Shown here: positions 22,616-34,372 of the stretch, in pieces
How positions within the stretch are numbered: position 1 is the stretch's first letter
Layout of the letters: each line of letters opens with the position of its first letter
NCBI GenBank assembly: GCA_902798915.1
Contig: CADBYM010000038.1
Coordinates: 1 to 34,478, forward strand
Reading direction: 5' to 3'
DNA from: an uncultured Coriobacteriaceae bacterium
GTDB taxonomy: Bacteria; Actinomycetota; Coriobacteriia; Coriobacteriales; Atopobiaceae
Length of the DNA: 34,478 nucleotides
Made by a program: the position numbers and the translations under genes
The notes under the pieces: model-generated
What the model was told of the DNA's origin: nothing
Seen by the model: the letters and a program-made list of their open reading frames with translations, nothing else
Database searches by the model: none

Positions 22616-23881
22616 ATGCAACAGCACGCATCCAACAACGCCTCCAACACCATGCGCCACGATGCCGAGAAGGTTGTGCACCACGCCATCGAGCGCAACC
22701 TCCCCGGACCTGCTGTGCGCGCAGCATTGAAGGACCTCGTCATGCCAGAGGGTCGTCTTGTGCTTGTGGCCATTGGCAAGGCGGCATGGTCCATGGCAAA
22801 GGCAGCCTCTGACGAGCTGGGCGATAAACTCGACGTCGGCATCGTCATCACCAAGTACGGTCACGTCGCAGGACCCATTGCGCGCATCACCTGTCACGAG
22901 GCCGGCCATCCCGTGGTCGATGCGGCCTCGGTGGACGCCACGCGCAAGGCAGAGTCGCTCGTCGAGGATCTCGGTCCCCGTGATCTCGTACTCCTCCTCG
23001 TGTCGGGAGGAGGCAGCGCGCTCTTCGAGGACCCAAAGGTACCTTTGGCAGAGCTCGAGGACATCACACACCAGCTGCTTGCCTGCGGCGCCTCCATCGA
23101 AGAGATGAACGCCGTCCGCAAACACCTCTCCCACGTAAAGGGCGGGCGCTTTGCACAGCTCTGCGCGCCGGCACAAGTCTTCGTCGTCGCACTCTCGGAC
23201 GTGGTAGGCGACCGGCTCGATACCATCGCAAGCGGACCCGCCTACCCCGACTCCTCCACCGTCGCGGACGCCCTCGACATCGCGCGCCGCTACGCGCTCT
23301 CGCTCTCCCCCACAGCCGTCGCCGCCCTCAAGGAAGAGACGCCCAAGCAGCTCGACAACGTGCGGACGCGCATCACTGGAAGCGTGCGCGAACTCGTTGC
23401 CAGCGCAGCCAAGGCGTGTGCCGAGCTCGGCTACGAACCCCTCGTGCTCACCACATCGCTCGACTGCGAGGCGCGCGAGGCGGGCGCCTTCCTGGGCGCA
23501 ATCGCACGTGAGCATGCGGCAGACGGGCGCAACCTCGCCTTCATAGCCGGTGGAGAGACCGTCGTCCACCTGCGCGGGAGCGGTCTGGGCGGACGAAACC
23601 AAGAGCTCGCACTCGCTGCGGCACCCGCGCTGGCAGGAATGGACAACGCCTGCGTCATCTCTGTGGGAAGCGACGGGACCGACGGCCCGACCGACGCCGC
23701 CGGAGGATACGTCGATGGCGCCACCACCCACCTGCTGTCGGAGGCGGGCCTCTCCGTCGCGGACGTGCTTGACGCCAGCGACTCGTATCACGCGCTCGCC
23801 GCCTGCGACGGTCTCGTGGTCACCGGCCCCACCGGCACCAACGTTAACGACGTCTCCTTGGCACTCATCCGGACATCGTGA
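22616..23881 (+). CDS. gckA: Glycerate 2-kinase (MOFRL family)
   Basis: A 421-aa protein of the GckA/TtuD type, which phosphorylates glycerate to 2-phosphoglycerate, feeding lower glycolysis. Family motifs: VAIGKAAWSMAKAA (~50), LLLVSGGGSALFEDP (~125), SDVVGDRLDTIASGP (~190) and the C-terminal MOFRL block GGETVVHLRGSGLGGRNQEL with GSDGTDGPTDAAGG. Length is normal. ATG 22616 has AAAGGAG at good spacing; an ATG at 22529 overlaps the divergent promoter region and is rejected. Confidence 0.93.
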   Translation: MQQHASNNASNTMRHDAEKVVHHAIERNLPGPAVRAALKDLVMPEGRLVLVAIGKAAWSMAKAASDELGDKLDVGIVITKYGHVAGPIARITCHEAGHPVVDAASVDATRKAESLVEDLGPRDLVLLLVSGGGSALFEDPKVPLAELEDITHQLLACGASIEEMNAVRKHLSHVKGGRFAQLCAPAQVFVVALSDVVGDRLDTIASGPAYPDSSTVADALDIARRYALSLSPTAVAALKEETPKQLDNVRTRITGSVRELVASAAKACAELGYEPLVLTTSLDCEAREAGAFLGAIAREHAADGRNLAFIAGGETVVHLRGSGLGGRNQELALAAAPALAGMDNACVISVGSDGTDGPTDAAGGYVDGATTHLLSEAGLSVADVLDASDSYHALAACDGLVVTGPTGTNVNDVSLALIRTS

Positions 23882-23944
23882 CGCAAGCTCCGTCCTTTGG
23901 CGTATCATTTGGTTCGCAGACAATTCGCAAGAGAAGGGACACCC

Positions 23945-24970
23945 ATGGCAATTCACAACGCAAGCCCCGCGACCAACGGCGACGTTTACGTTCCCATGGA
24001 CCAGCGAGACGGAGCGGAGTCAGTCGTATGGTTCACCCGTGACCTCAGCGCCGAGGGACTGCGGAAGGCCTTCGCGAAGGTCGCCGCAACCATCGATGGG
24101 AAGGTGGCCATCAAGCTGCACACGGGCGAGAAGCACGGCCCCAACATCATCCCGCGCAAGTGGGTAGCCGAACTCGTCGAGAAGGACCTTCCCGAGGCCA
24201 CGATCATCGAGACCAACACCTATTACGTCGGCGACCGCGACACCACCGCCAAGCACCTCGAGACGCTCAAGGTGAACGGCTGGACCTTCTGCCCCGTCGA
24301 CATCACCGATGACGAAGGCTATACCGAGCTGCCTGTTGCAGGTGGCAAGTGGTTCGACACCATGGCCGTGGGCTCTCACCTGCCCCAATACGACTCCATG
24401 CTCACCCTCACGCACTTCAAGGGTCACATGATGGGCGGCTTTGGCGGTTCGAACAAGAACATCGGCATCGGCTGCGCCTCCGGCAAGGAGGGCAAGCTGT
24501 GGATTCACGCCCAGACGTCCGACAACGGCAAGACCTGGGGCGCGCAGTGGAGCGTAGCCCAGGAAGAGCTCATGGAGAAGATTACCGAGTCCACCAAGGC
24601 AACCATCGACCACTTCGGCGATAAGGTCGTCTACGTCAACGTCATGCGCAACATGTCCGTGAGCTGCGATTGCGAGGGCATCGCCGCGCAGCCCGTCGTC
24701 ACGCCTAACGTGGGCATCCTCGCCTCCACCGACATCTGCGCCATTGACTCTGCCTGTGTGGACCTTGTGTGGGCCATGACCGACGCCGGCCTCGTGGGCA
24801 ACCACGATCTCGTCGAGCGCATCACCACACGCCACGGACTGCGACAGCTCTCCTACATGCACGAGCTCGGCATGGGCAACTGGCGCTACCAGCTGCTCGA
24901 CCTCGACCACGACGAGGCCCCCATCGCTCCGGCAGATGCCGTCACAGGTGTGGTACCCTTCGAGGGCTAA
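23945..24970 (+). CDS. DUF362 domain protein
   Basis: A 341-aa protein of the DUF362 family. It shows AIKLHTGEKHGPNIIPRKWV, LTHFKGHMMGGFGGSNKNIGIG and DICAIDSACVDLVW in family order. A CDC (~239-241) is present, but the C-terminal 4Fe-4S ferredoxin cluster of longer members is absent. Biochemical role is not established for this form. AGAAGGGA precedes the start. It follows glycerate kinase by 63 bp and precedes the phosphodiesterase gene by 58 bp in the same direction. Confidence 0.88.
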   Translation: MAIHNASPATNGDVYVPMDQRDGAESVVWFTRDLSAEGLRKAFAKVAATIDGKVAIKLHTGEKHGPNIIPRKWVAELVEKDLPEATIIETNTYYVGDRDTTAKHLETLKVNGWTFCPVDITDDEGYTELPVAGGKWFDTMAVGSHLPQYDSMLTLTHFKGHMMGGFGGSNKNIGIGCASGKEGKLWIHAQTSDNGKTWGAQWSVAQEELMEKITESTKATIDHFGDKVVYVNVMRNMSVSCDCEGIAAQPVVTPNVGILASTDICAIDSACVDLVWAMTDAGLVGNHDLVERITTRHGLRQLSYMHELGMGNWRYQLLDLDHDEAPIAPADAVTGVVPFEG

Positions 24971-25028
24971 CACCGCACGCACTCCGACGGCAACCGTCTG
25001 GCAGTGCGCCCTCGTTTAGGGAGGCAAC

Positions 25029-26027
25029 ATGACGTCGACGTCGCGGGGAGCCGGCACGTGCCGGCTCCTTGACCTTCAGGCCCATCGGGGCGGGCGCGAT
25101 GCCCGCCCCGAGAACACGCTCAGCTCGTATGCCTACGCCATCGAATGTGGCGCGACCACCATCGAATGCGACATGCAGATGACGAAGGACGGCCACATCG
25201 TTATGTCGCACAACGCGACGCTCAATCCCGACATCACCATCGACGCGCGGGGCCATCGCATCCACACCGACACCCTGCTCATCAACCAGATGACCCTGCA
25301 GGAGCTGCAGTCATTCGACGTGGGACATATGGACACATCCTGCGCCTACTTCGAACAGCATGGCAGGACGCAGCAGCAGCTCGATGCGCACATCCCCACC
25401 TTGCGCGAGCTCTTTGAGCTGGTGAGCGCCTCAGGTGACCCTCACGTGCGCATGAACATCGAGACCAAGTCGTATCCCGATCCCGCACTGGGCACGCTCT
25501 ACGAGCACAACAGCGACATGCAGGCCATGGTTCGCGGCTTCTATGACCTCGTGAGCGAATTCGGGTTCCAACGACGCGTCACCCTACAGTCCTTCGACTG
25601 GTCGACGCTGGTCCTCATGCACAGGATTGACCCCTCCATCGAGACCGTCGCACTCTATAGCGAGCAACCCTCATGGGGCTCCCCAGACGCGACGACCCTT
25701 TGGATCGGACGTGACGAGCCCTCCCCCTGGCTCGCGGGCATCGACCTCGGAGCATACGACAATAGCCCGGCACGGGCGGCGCACGCCCTCGGCATCGATG
25801 ACGTCTCCCCCTACTACGGAGAGGTCACCGAGGAGCTGATTCTCGAGGCACACGGCCTCGGCATGAAGGTCATCCCTTGGACCGTCAACGACGTTCCAAC
25901 GATGGAGTCGCTCTACGAGATGGGGGTGGACAGCATCATCACCGACCGACCCCTGACGCTCCGCAAGCTCTTGAAGTCCAAGGGCGCGTGGCGGCATGAA
26001 GGGTATTGGGCCGTCCCGACCGCGTAA
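25029..26027 (+). CDS. Glycerophosphodiester phosphodiesterase
   Basis: A 332-aa GDPD of the soluble type; it hydrolyses glycerophosphodiesters to glycerol-3-phosphate and an alcohol. Catalytic motifs: AHRGGRDARPENT (~18-30), IECDMQMTKDGHIVMSHN (Glu/Asp metal ligands and the second His) and a C-terminal IPWTVND ... DSIITDRP. No signal peptide is seen, so it is cytoplasmic. GGGAGG precedes the start. The first ~27 codons contain three perfect palindromes (25031-25110). Confidence 0.93.
   Translation: MTSTSRGAGTCRLLDLQAHRGGRDARPENTLSSYAYAIECGATTIECDMQMTKDGHIVMSHNATLNPDITIDARGHRIHTDTLLINQMTLQELQSFDVGHMDTSCAYFEQHGRTQQQLDAHIPTLRELFELVSASGDPHVRMNIETKSYPDPALGTLYEHNSDMQAMVRGFYDLVSEFGFQRRVTLQSFDWSTLVLMHRIDPSIETVALYSEQPSWGSPDATTLWIGRDEPSPWLAGIDLGAYDNSPARAAHALGIDDVSPYYGEVTEELILEAHGLGMKVIPWTVNDVPTMESLYEMGVDSIITDRPLTLRKLLKSKGAWRHEGYWAVPTA
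25031..25110. repeat. Three consecutive palindromes in the 5' end of the GDPD gene
   Basis: GACGTCGACGTC (25031-25042), a 22-bp perfect palindrome centred on CACGTG (25047-25068), and a hairpin with 10-bp arms CGGGGCGGGC (25086-25095) and GCCCGCCCCG (25101-25110). They begin 2 bp after the start codon. Confidence 0.8.
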
Positions 26028-26158
26028 GGGTGAAGCTGGACGGCCGCACAGGCAGTCCCAGCCGACGATGCCCCACCACGACAAAAGATGCCCCCGCGCC
26101 GAACGAAACCGTGTACCATAATGGGCTGCATTCGACGAATCGTCTCAAGGAGAATCGC

Positions 26159-27526
26159 ATGTCTCTTCGAACCAGTGCCGCAATCGCCTCCTGCAAGGCA
26201 ACCTATCACGTCATGCGCAGGCTCGGCCGAACGGCGCGTGCCATGCCCGGCAAGGTCGCGCTCATCATCGATCGTAGCGTAATCTCGAAGCTCTCGCGCG
26301 GACACAAGAACATCGTGATAACCGGCACCAACGGCAAGACGACCACGACGCACATCGTGCAGCAGGCCGTCATAAACACGTACGGAACCGCCGCCTATGA
26401 CCCCTCCTCCACCAACCTCGAGCAGGGCATCGCCACGACGCTCTGCCTCGACAGCACCATAGGCGGCAAGCGCGGCAGCGACTGGGCTGTCATCGAGTGC
26501 GATGAGGGGGCTTCAAAGACGATCCTTCCCGCCATGCGCCCCCAAGTCCTCGTGGTCACCAATCTGTACCGCGACCAAGTGGACCGCTACACCAGCTGGA
26601 CTACCGCCCGTGACTACATCATCACGGCAGCCAAGGCGTCACCCGAGACCGTTCTCGTGCTTGACGCCGACTGTCAGGTAACTGCCTCGATTGCCGACGC
26701 CGTCCCCAACAAGGTCGTGTGGTTTGGTCTGGAGTGCCCCGTGTACGAGGAGGGCATTGCCGACTTCGACGAACATGTGGAGTGTGTCGAATGCGGAGCG
26801 GAGCTGGAGTTTGGCTTGCGCACCTTTGCGCACCTGGGCACCTATGCCTGCCCGAGCTGCGGTCGGACCCATCACGCGGCCGACATCGCGTGCACCGCAA
26901 TCGCCGACCAAGGCGAGAAGAGCTGCACGCTCACGCTGCGCATAGACGGAGAAGAGCACGAGGTGGAGGCCAACGTGCGTGCCGGATACGACGTGTACAA
27001 CGCCGTGGCGGCCGTAGCGGGACTGCTCACCACGGGCATGGCGAAGGAGGACGTGTTCCGCGCCTTGGCCCACTTCACCCACGCGGCACATCGCTTCGAG
27101 ATCTTCGACATCGACGGCACGCGCACGCGACTGCTTCTCATGAAGAACACGGCCGGCTGCAACCAGCTCATCAACATGCTGCAGCAGGAGGGAGAGCCAC
27201 CCAAGCGCCTCGTATGTCTGCTCGGTGCCGAAATCATGGACGGCATCACCACCGATTGGGTTCAAGACGTCCGTTGGGAGAAGATCTGCGGAGCCGACAC
27301 GCAGGTGATCGTGGGCGGACCCAAGTACGAGGACATGCGCGACCGCCTGCTGCGTGCGGGCGTCGATGAAGGCAACCTACGCGTGCAGCGCGACTATGCG
27401 GCGCTCGTGCGCGACCTCGCCGCCATTGGGGAACCGGTCACCGTCATCGCCAACTGCTCGACCATCGAGGCGCTGCGCCTCGAGCTGGTGAAGAAGTACC
27501 AGCCCGTAGACTACTGGTCGGAGTAG
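26159..27526 (+). CDS. murT: MurT: lipid II isoglutaminyl synthase, Mur ligase-like subunit
   Basis: A 455-aa protein. P-loop GTNGKTTTTH (~56-65), the Mur ligase central domain (VIECDEGASK, VTNLYRDQVDRY), a four-Cys zinc ribbon (CVECG ... CPSCGRTHH, ~203-230) and a C-terminal DUF1727 domain (HRFEIFDIDG, LLGAEIMDGITTDWVQDV). With GatD, a CobB/CobQ-like glutamine amidotransferase, MurT amidates D-Glu in the lipid II stem peptide. CAAGGAG precedes the start. gatD usually follows murT directly, but here the next gene encodes an EAL protein and no gatD is in the window. Confidence 0.92.
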   Translation: MSLRTSAAIASCKATYHVMRRLGRTARAMPGKVALIIDRSVISKLSRGHKNIVITGTNGKTTTTHIVQQAVINTYGTAAYDPSSTNLEQGIATTLCLDSTIGGKRGSDWAVIECDEGASKTILPAMRPQVLVVTNLYRDQVDRYTSWTTARDYIITAAKASPETVLVLDADCQVTASIADAVPNKVVWFGLECPVYEEGIADFDEHVECVECGAELEFGLRTFAHLGTYACPSCGRTHHAADIACTAIADQGEKSCTLTLRIDGEEHEVEANVRAGYDVYNAVAAVAGLLTTGMAKEDVFRALAHFTHAAHRFEIFDIDGTRTRLLLMKNTAGCNQLINMLQQEGEPPKRLVCLLGAEIMDGITTDWVQDVRWEKICGADTQVIVGGPKYEDMRDRLLRAGVDEGNLRVQRDYAALVRDLAAIGEPVTVIANCSTIEALRLELVKKYQPVDYWSE

Positions 27527-27551
27527 GCTTTCGTCTCGCATTGCTGTTTCG

Positions 27552-27593
27552 TTGCCCACGAGGGGTTACTCCTCGTGGGCAAGTTACTATAAT
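27552..27593. promoter_or_regulatory. 12-bp-stem hairpin followed by a TATAAT box
   Basis: Arms TTGCCCACGAGG (27552-27563) and CCTCGTGGGCAA (27571-27582) pair perfectly. There is no T-run after it; a consensus -10 TATAAT follows at 27588-27593. No good -35 is at the right distance. It may end murT transcription, or act as an operator for the EAL gene starting at 27623. Confidence 0.45.
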
Positions 27594-27622
27594 GGCAGCG
27601 TCATTCTTGAGGAGGAGCTTCC

Positions 27623-29353
27623 ATGACAATTGGCGGTACGCAATTCGAAAACGTCATTCCCACCGGCTTGCCGGGGGGCTTCTTCCTGTACGAGGCAGAT
27701 GGCGACCTCACACTCCGCTACGTTGACCCCAACGTCATAGAATTGTACGAATGCTCATCCGTCGAGGAGTTTTGCGAGCTGTGTCACAACAGCTTCGAGG
27801 GCATGGTTCACCCCGAGGACTATCCAAAGATCCAAAACGATATCAATGCCCAGACGTTTGGCATGGAGAAGCGCCACGACTACGTACGGTATCGCATCAT
27901 CACGAAGAACGGGAACGTGCGCTACATCGAGGACTTCGGTCACCTCGTACACGGAGCGGACGGCAAGCGCTACTTCTACGTCTACATCGTGGACACCAAC
28001 AAGGAGGAATACTTCAACCGCAACCGCAACAGCCTAGCGGAGTCACAGGTGCTCTCGTCCATGCAGGACACCGACCACCTCACGGGCATTGCAAGCATGA
28101 AGTCCTTCTACGACGACGTACAGATGCTCCTCGACTCGGACGATTGCCCTGCCGAACTCACCTTCGCACACTTCAACATCCTCCACTTTAAGGTCTTCAA
28201 CGAGGAATACGGCTTCCAAGCCGGCGACGATCTTCTGTGCGATCTTGCCCTTGCGCTGCACAAGGAATTCCAAGAGTCACTTCTCGCGCGCTTCTCAAAT
28301 GACCACTTCGTCGTATGCGCACCGATTGGCTTGGACCAAATGGTCAAGCACGTCACGAACGTGCACGACGTCATGATGGGCATTCGGCCCACAACACATG
28401 TCGAGGTGAAGGCGGGCATCTACCTGCGGGAAGCGACATGCACGCAAGCAGGGGCCGCATGCGACCACGCACGACTTGCCTGCAACACCATCAAGCGTCG
28501 TTACGACAGAATCTACGGCATCTACGACACGAACCTCTATGAGAGCCTACGCCTCGAGCAGTACGTCGTCGGCCATGTGGATGCTGCCATCAAGAACAAC
28601 TACCTAAAGGTGTTCTACCAGCCCATCGTGCGCGTGCAGACAGGCAAGATATGCGGTTACGAGGCCTTGGTGCGCTGGGACGATCCGAGCATCGGCTTCC
28701 TTGCGCCCAAGCACTTTGTCCCGACGCTCGAGGAATACCGCATGATCGACAAGGTGGACCGCTTTACCGTCCGCCAAGTGTTCAAAGACATCGCCAAGCT
28801 CAGGGATGCCGGCGAGCCAATCGTGCCCGTCTCGATCAACCTCTCGCGCCTGGACTTCGAGCTATGTGACGTGTTCCAAGTCGTGGAGGAGAGTCGCAAC
28901 GAGTTCGGTGTCGAACCTGGCATGATCGACATCGAGATAACCGAGAGCATGCTCGGCGAGAACGCCGTCTTTTTGGTGGATGCCATCCATCGCTTCCGCG
29001 ACGTGGGCTACCGCATTTGGATCGATGACTTCGGGAGCGGCTACTCCGCCCTCAACAGCCTGCTTGACTACGACTTCGAGGTCCTCAAGCTCGACCTCGA
29101 GTTCCTCCACACCCTTGACGAACACCCGCACGCAAGCAACCTCATCCAAAACGTCATCCACCTGGCACATGGCATGGGCGTGGAATCCCTGCAAGAGGGC
29201 GTGGAACGCGAAGACCACTTCGAGTTCTTGCGAGAGATGGGATGCGAGATGGCGCAGGGATACCTCTTCGCCCGCCCCATGCCACTCGAAGAGTCACGCG
29301 CGACCACGCGCGCCAAGGGTCTCGAGTGGGAGCAGATGGTCCACGGGCGATAG
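27623..29353 (+). CDS. PAS - degenerate GGDEF - EAL protein, likely c-di-GMP phosphodiesterase
   Basis: A 576-aa protein. Residues ~15-130 form a PAS-like sensor; ~145-305 a GGDEF-like domain whose signature is FSNDHF (~224-229), so cyclase activity is unlikely; ~312-565 an EAL domain. EAL catalytic positions appear intact: YEALVRW (~346), INLS, ITES, IDDFGSGYSAL, KLD, EGVE and QGYLFARP. No membrane segment is seen, so it is cytoplasmic. GAGGAGGAG precedes the start. It is a single gene with its own -10 box upstream. The most likely activity is hydrolysis of c-di-GMP, with the GGDEF part as a possible GTP-sensing domain. Confidence 0.88.
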   Translation: MTIGGTQFENVIPTGLPGGFFLYEADGDLTLRYVDPNVIELYECSSVEEFCELCHNSFEGMVHPEDYPKIQNDINAQTFGMEKRHDYVRYRIITKNGNVRYIEDFGHLVHGADGKRYFYVYIVDTNKEEYFNRNRNSLAESQVLSSMQDTDHLTGIASMKSFYDDVQMLLDSDDCPAELTFAHFNILHFKVFNEEYGFQAGDDLLCDLALALHKEFQESLLARFSNDHFVVCAPIGLDQMVKHVTNVHDVMMGIRPTTHVEVKAGIYLREATCTQAGAACDHARLACNTIKRRYDRIYGIYDTNLYESLRLEQYVVGHVDAAIKNNYLKVFYQPIVRVQTGKICGYEALVRWDDPSIGFLAPKHFVPTLEEYRMIDKVDRFTVRQVFKDIAKLRDAGEPIVPVSINLSRLDFELCDVFQVVEESRNEFGVEPGMIDIEITESMLGENAVFLVDAIHRFRDVGYRIWIDDFGSGYSALNSLLDYDFEVLKLDLEFLHTLDEHPHASNLIQNVIHLAHGMGVESLQEGVEREDHFEFLREMGCEMAQGYLFARPMPLEESRATTRAKGLEWEQMVHGR

Positions 29354-29413
29354 CCCGCACGCAGACCGTCCACCAGCGGCATTCAGACCGCGGCACGATG
29401 CTCCCAAAACCAT

Positions 29414-32483
<3,070 letters not shown>

Positions 32484-32699
32484 CAGCATGTCTCCTAACG
32501 TTACGTCAAGGATCGTCATCACGACCCGCACAATCGCGCGTGTCCCTTGCTATCTTACGACACACGGGGATGGTATCGGTCTCACAAACCGTCAGATGAC
32601 TCGATGAGGATGTTCCGCGTAAGGCGCGACCGACCTCTTGGGATGCCACAAAGCGCAACCGCATGGGAAGCGGTAAGGCACGTCTCCCAGGAAGACGCC

Positions 32700-33443
32700 T
32701 CACCAGCGAGCAAGCCAGTCCTTGCCGGAGCATGCCCGCACGATGGCGCTTCGGGCGGAGAATGCGTCATCCATGTTGACAAGGATTACGCGCACGTCGA
32801 GCTTGAACCCCAGGGGGCCGTATCCCTGCTCGATGAGGTCAATGGGCATCTGGGGATCACGCCACGGCTTGGTAGCCACCTCCGTCAAACGGTATACCTC
32901 CCGCTCCACCTCAGTCATGTTTGCCAAGGGGTCGATTTCAATCGGTATGGTCACGGACCGCGCAGAGAGCGGCGCGAGCTTGCGCAACGTGGTGGTGTTG
33001 AGGACCGAGTTAGGGATGACGATCACGTCGCCGATGACCGCCTTTATGGTGGTGGAGCGCCAGGTGATGTCGGTGACGACGCCCTGATAGCCACCAACCT
33101 CAATCCAGTCCCCCACTTCGATAACGTGGCCAATCATGAGGCCAAGACCCGAAATCACATTGGAGATCGTGGTCTGCAGGCCAAACGACAAGGCAACGGA
33201 GGTCACTCCCAGTGCGGCCACGAAGGCCGTGGGGCGTACGCCGAAGACCGGTTTGAGCACAAAGAGCAGGGCGATCGACCAAATGAGCACTCGGATAAGG
33301 TTGATGATGATAGTGACCTGCGGGACGTTTCCCGACCCCAAGATGCGACGAGCAAACTTCGTGACAATCCGCTGAATGATGAATGCAACAATGCCGACGC
33401 CAGCGAGTATTAACACCTTCTGCAGCTTCTCATTCTCGAGCAA
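32700..33443 (-). CDS. mscS: MscS-type mechanosensitive channel, TTG start
   Basis: A 247-aa small-conductance mechanosensitive channel. Three membrane helices: ~8-25, ~45-70 and the pore-lining TM3 region ~73-105 with ALGVTSVALSFGLQTTISNVISGLG. The MscS beta domain follows (GDWIEVGGYQGVVTDITWRSTTI, VIPNSVL). It opens on membrane tension to release solutes. TTG 33443 is chosen because GAGGAGG lies 6 bp upstream. Upstream ATGs in the same frame have no ribosome site and would add an unlikely Cys-rich extension overlapping the deoR promoter region. Confidence 0.88.
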   Translation of the reverse strand: MLENEKLQKVLILAGVGIVAFIIQRIVTKFARRILGSGNVPQVTIIINLIRVLIWSIALLFVLKPVFGVRPTAFVAALGVTSVALSFGLQTTISNVISGLGLMIGHVIEVGDWIEVGGYQGVVTDITWRSTTIKAVIGDVIVIPNSVLNTTTLRKLAPLSARSVTIPIEIDPLANMTEVEREVYRLTEVATKPWRDPQMPIDLIEQGYGPLGFKLDVRVILVNMDDAFSARSAIVRACSGKDWLARW

Positions 33444-33573
33444 CGGCTCCTCCTCGCAACGACAACTCTGGCATCGAACCAATGGTAGCAGAGTCGAAGA
33501 GACCGGCAACTCGGGTGTACCTCCGAATGGCGTACTATAGGTTTGCGTATGAAATCGATCGGAGGAGCAGCCC

Positions 33574-34320
33574 ATGTCCAAACGCGATAGCAAGATTCTC
33601 GAGATCGTCACCACGCAGCAGAGGGTGGAAGTCGCGGCCCTCGCCGAGACGCTAGGAGTCTCTGCCGTCACCATTCGTAAGGACCTCGACGCGCTTCAAG
33701 CGAAGGGACTCCTCATACGCGAGCACGGCTACGCAATGCCGACCAATCCCAACGACGTGGGAGGGCGCCTCGCCTACCACTACGAGGAGAAGCGCCTCAT
33801 CGCCCGACGTGCCGCCGAGTTGGTACCCGACGGAGCGGCCATCATGCTGGAGAGCGGCAGCTGCTGCGCCCTTCTGGCTCGCGAGCTTGCCGACACCAAG
33901 GAAGGTGTGACCATCATCACCAACAGCGCATTCGTCGCGACGTACGTGCGCGACGCCGCCAACGTCGACGTTGTGCTGCTCGGCGGCACCTTTCAACGTG
34001 ACTCTCAAGTGATGGTGGGACCGCTCGTCCGCACCTGTGCACAGGAATTCTACGTCGACCGCCTGTTCATCGGCGCTGACGGATGGATCGGCGACGTCGG
34101 ATTCACCAACGCAGACCAGATGCGCGCTGATGCCGTGCGCTCTATGGCAGAGGCCGCCTCCGAGGTCGTGGTCCTCACGGAATCGGAGAAGCTCGCCCAT
34201 CGCAGCGCCGTACCCCTGCGCCTGCGCGACAAGCCCATGACGCTCGTAACTGACGACGGCATCGAGGACGAGCAACGTCGCAATGTGCGCAAGCTGGGTA
34301 TCGAGGTCATTCTCGCCTAG
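33574..34320 (+). CDS. DeoR-family transcriptional regulator
   Basis: A 248-aa regulator. The N-terminal DeoR winged HTH (ILEIVTTQQRVEVAALAETL ... VSAVTIRKDLDAL) is followed by a sugar-phosphate isomerase-like effector domain with GAAIMLESGSCCALLA, IITNSAFVATYV, LLGGTF and FIGADGWIGDVGFTN. Family members repress sugar or nucleoside operons and respond to phosphosugars. GGAGGAG precedes the start. It is divergent from mscS. The GH32-GH1 operon 1 kb away is a possible target, but the sequence does not prove that. Confidence 0.92.
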   Translation: MSKRDSKILEIVTTQQRVEVAALAETLGVSAVTIRKDLDALQAKGLLIREHGYAMPTNPNDVGGRLAYHYEEKRLIARRAAELVPDGAAIMLESGSCCALLARELADTKEGVTIITNSAFVATYVRDAANVDVVLLGGTFQRDSQVMVGPLVRTCAQEFYVDRLFIGADGWIGDVGFTNADQMRADAVRSMAEAASEVVVLTESEKLAHRSAVPLRLRDKPMTLVTDDGIEDEQRRNVRKLGIEVILA

Positions 34321-34372
34321 CGCCGTTGATGTGCGGGCCGACAAGGCAAACCATCTACCCTCCGCCTGTAAA

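Noticed and set aside
22493..23956. Long minus-strand extension of the UMF1 reading frame
   Set aside because: It is antisense to the well-supported glycerate kinase gene, and the transporter has its own ATG with GGGAGGTGG at 22492.
24020..24982. 320-codon minus-strand frame opposite the DUF362 gene
   Set aside because: Antisense shadow of a GC-rich gene; the plus strand encodes recognisable DUF362 motifs and the shadow has none.
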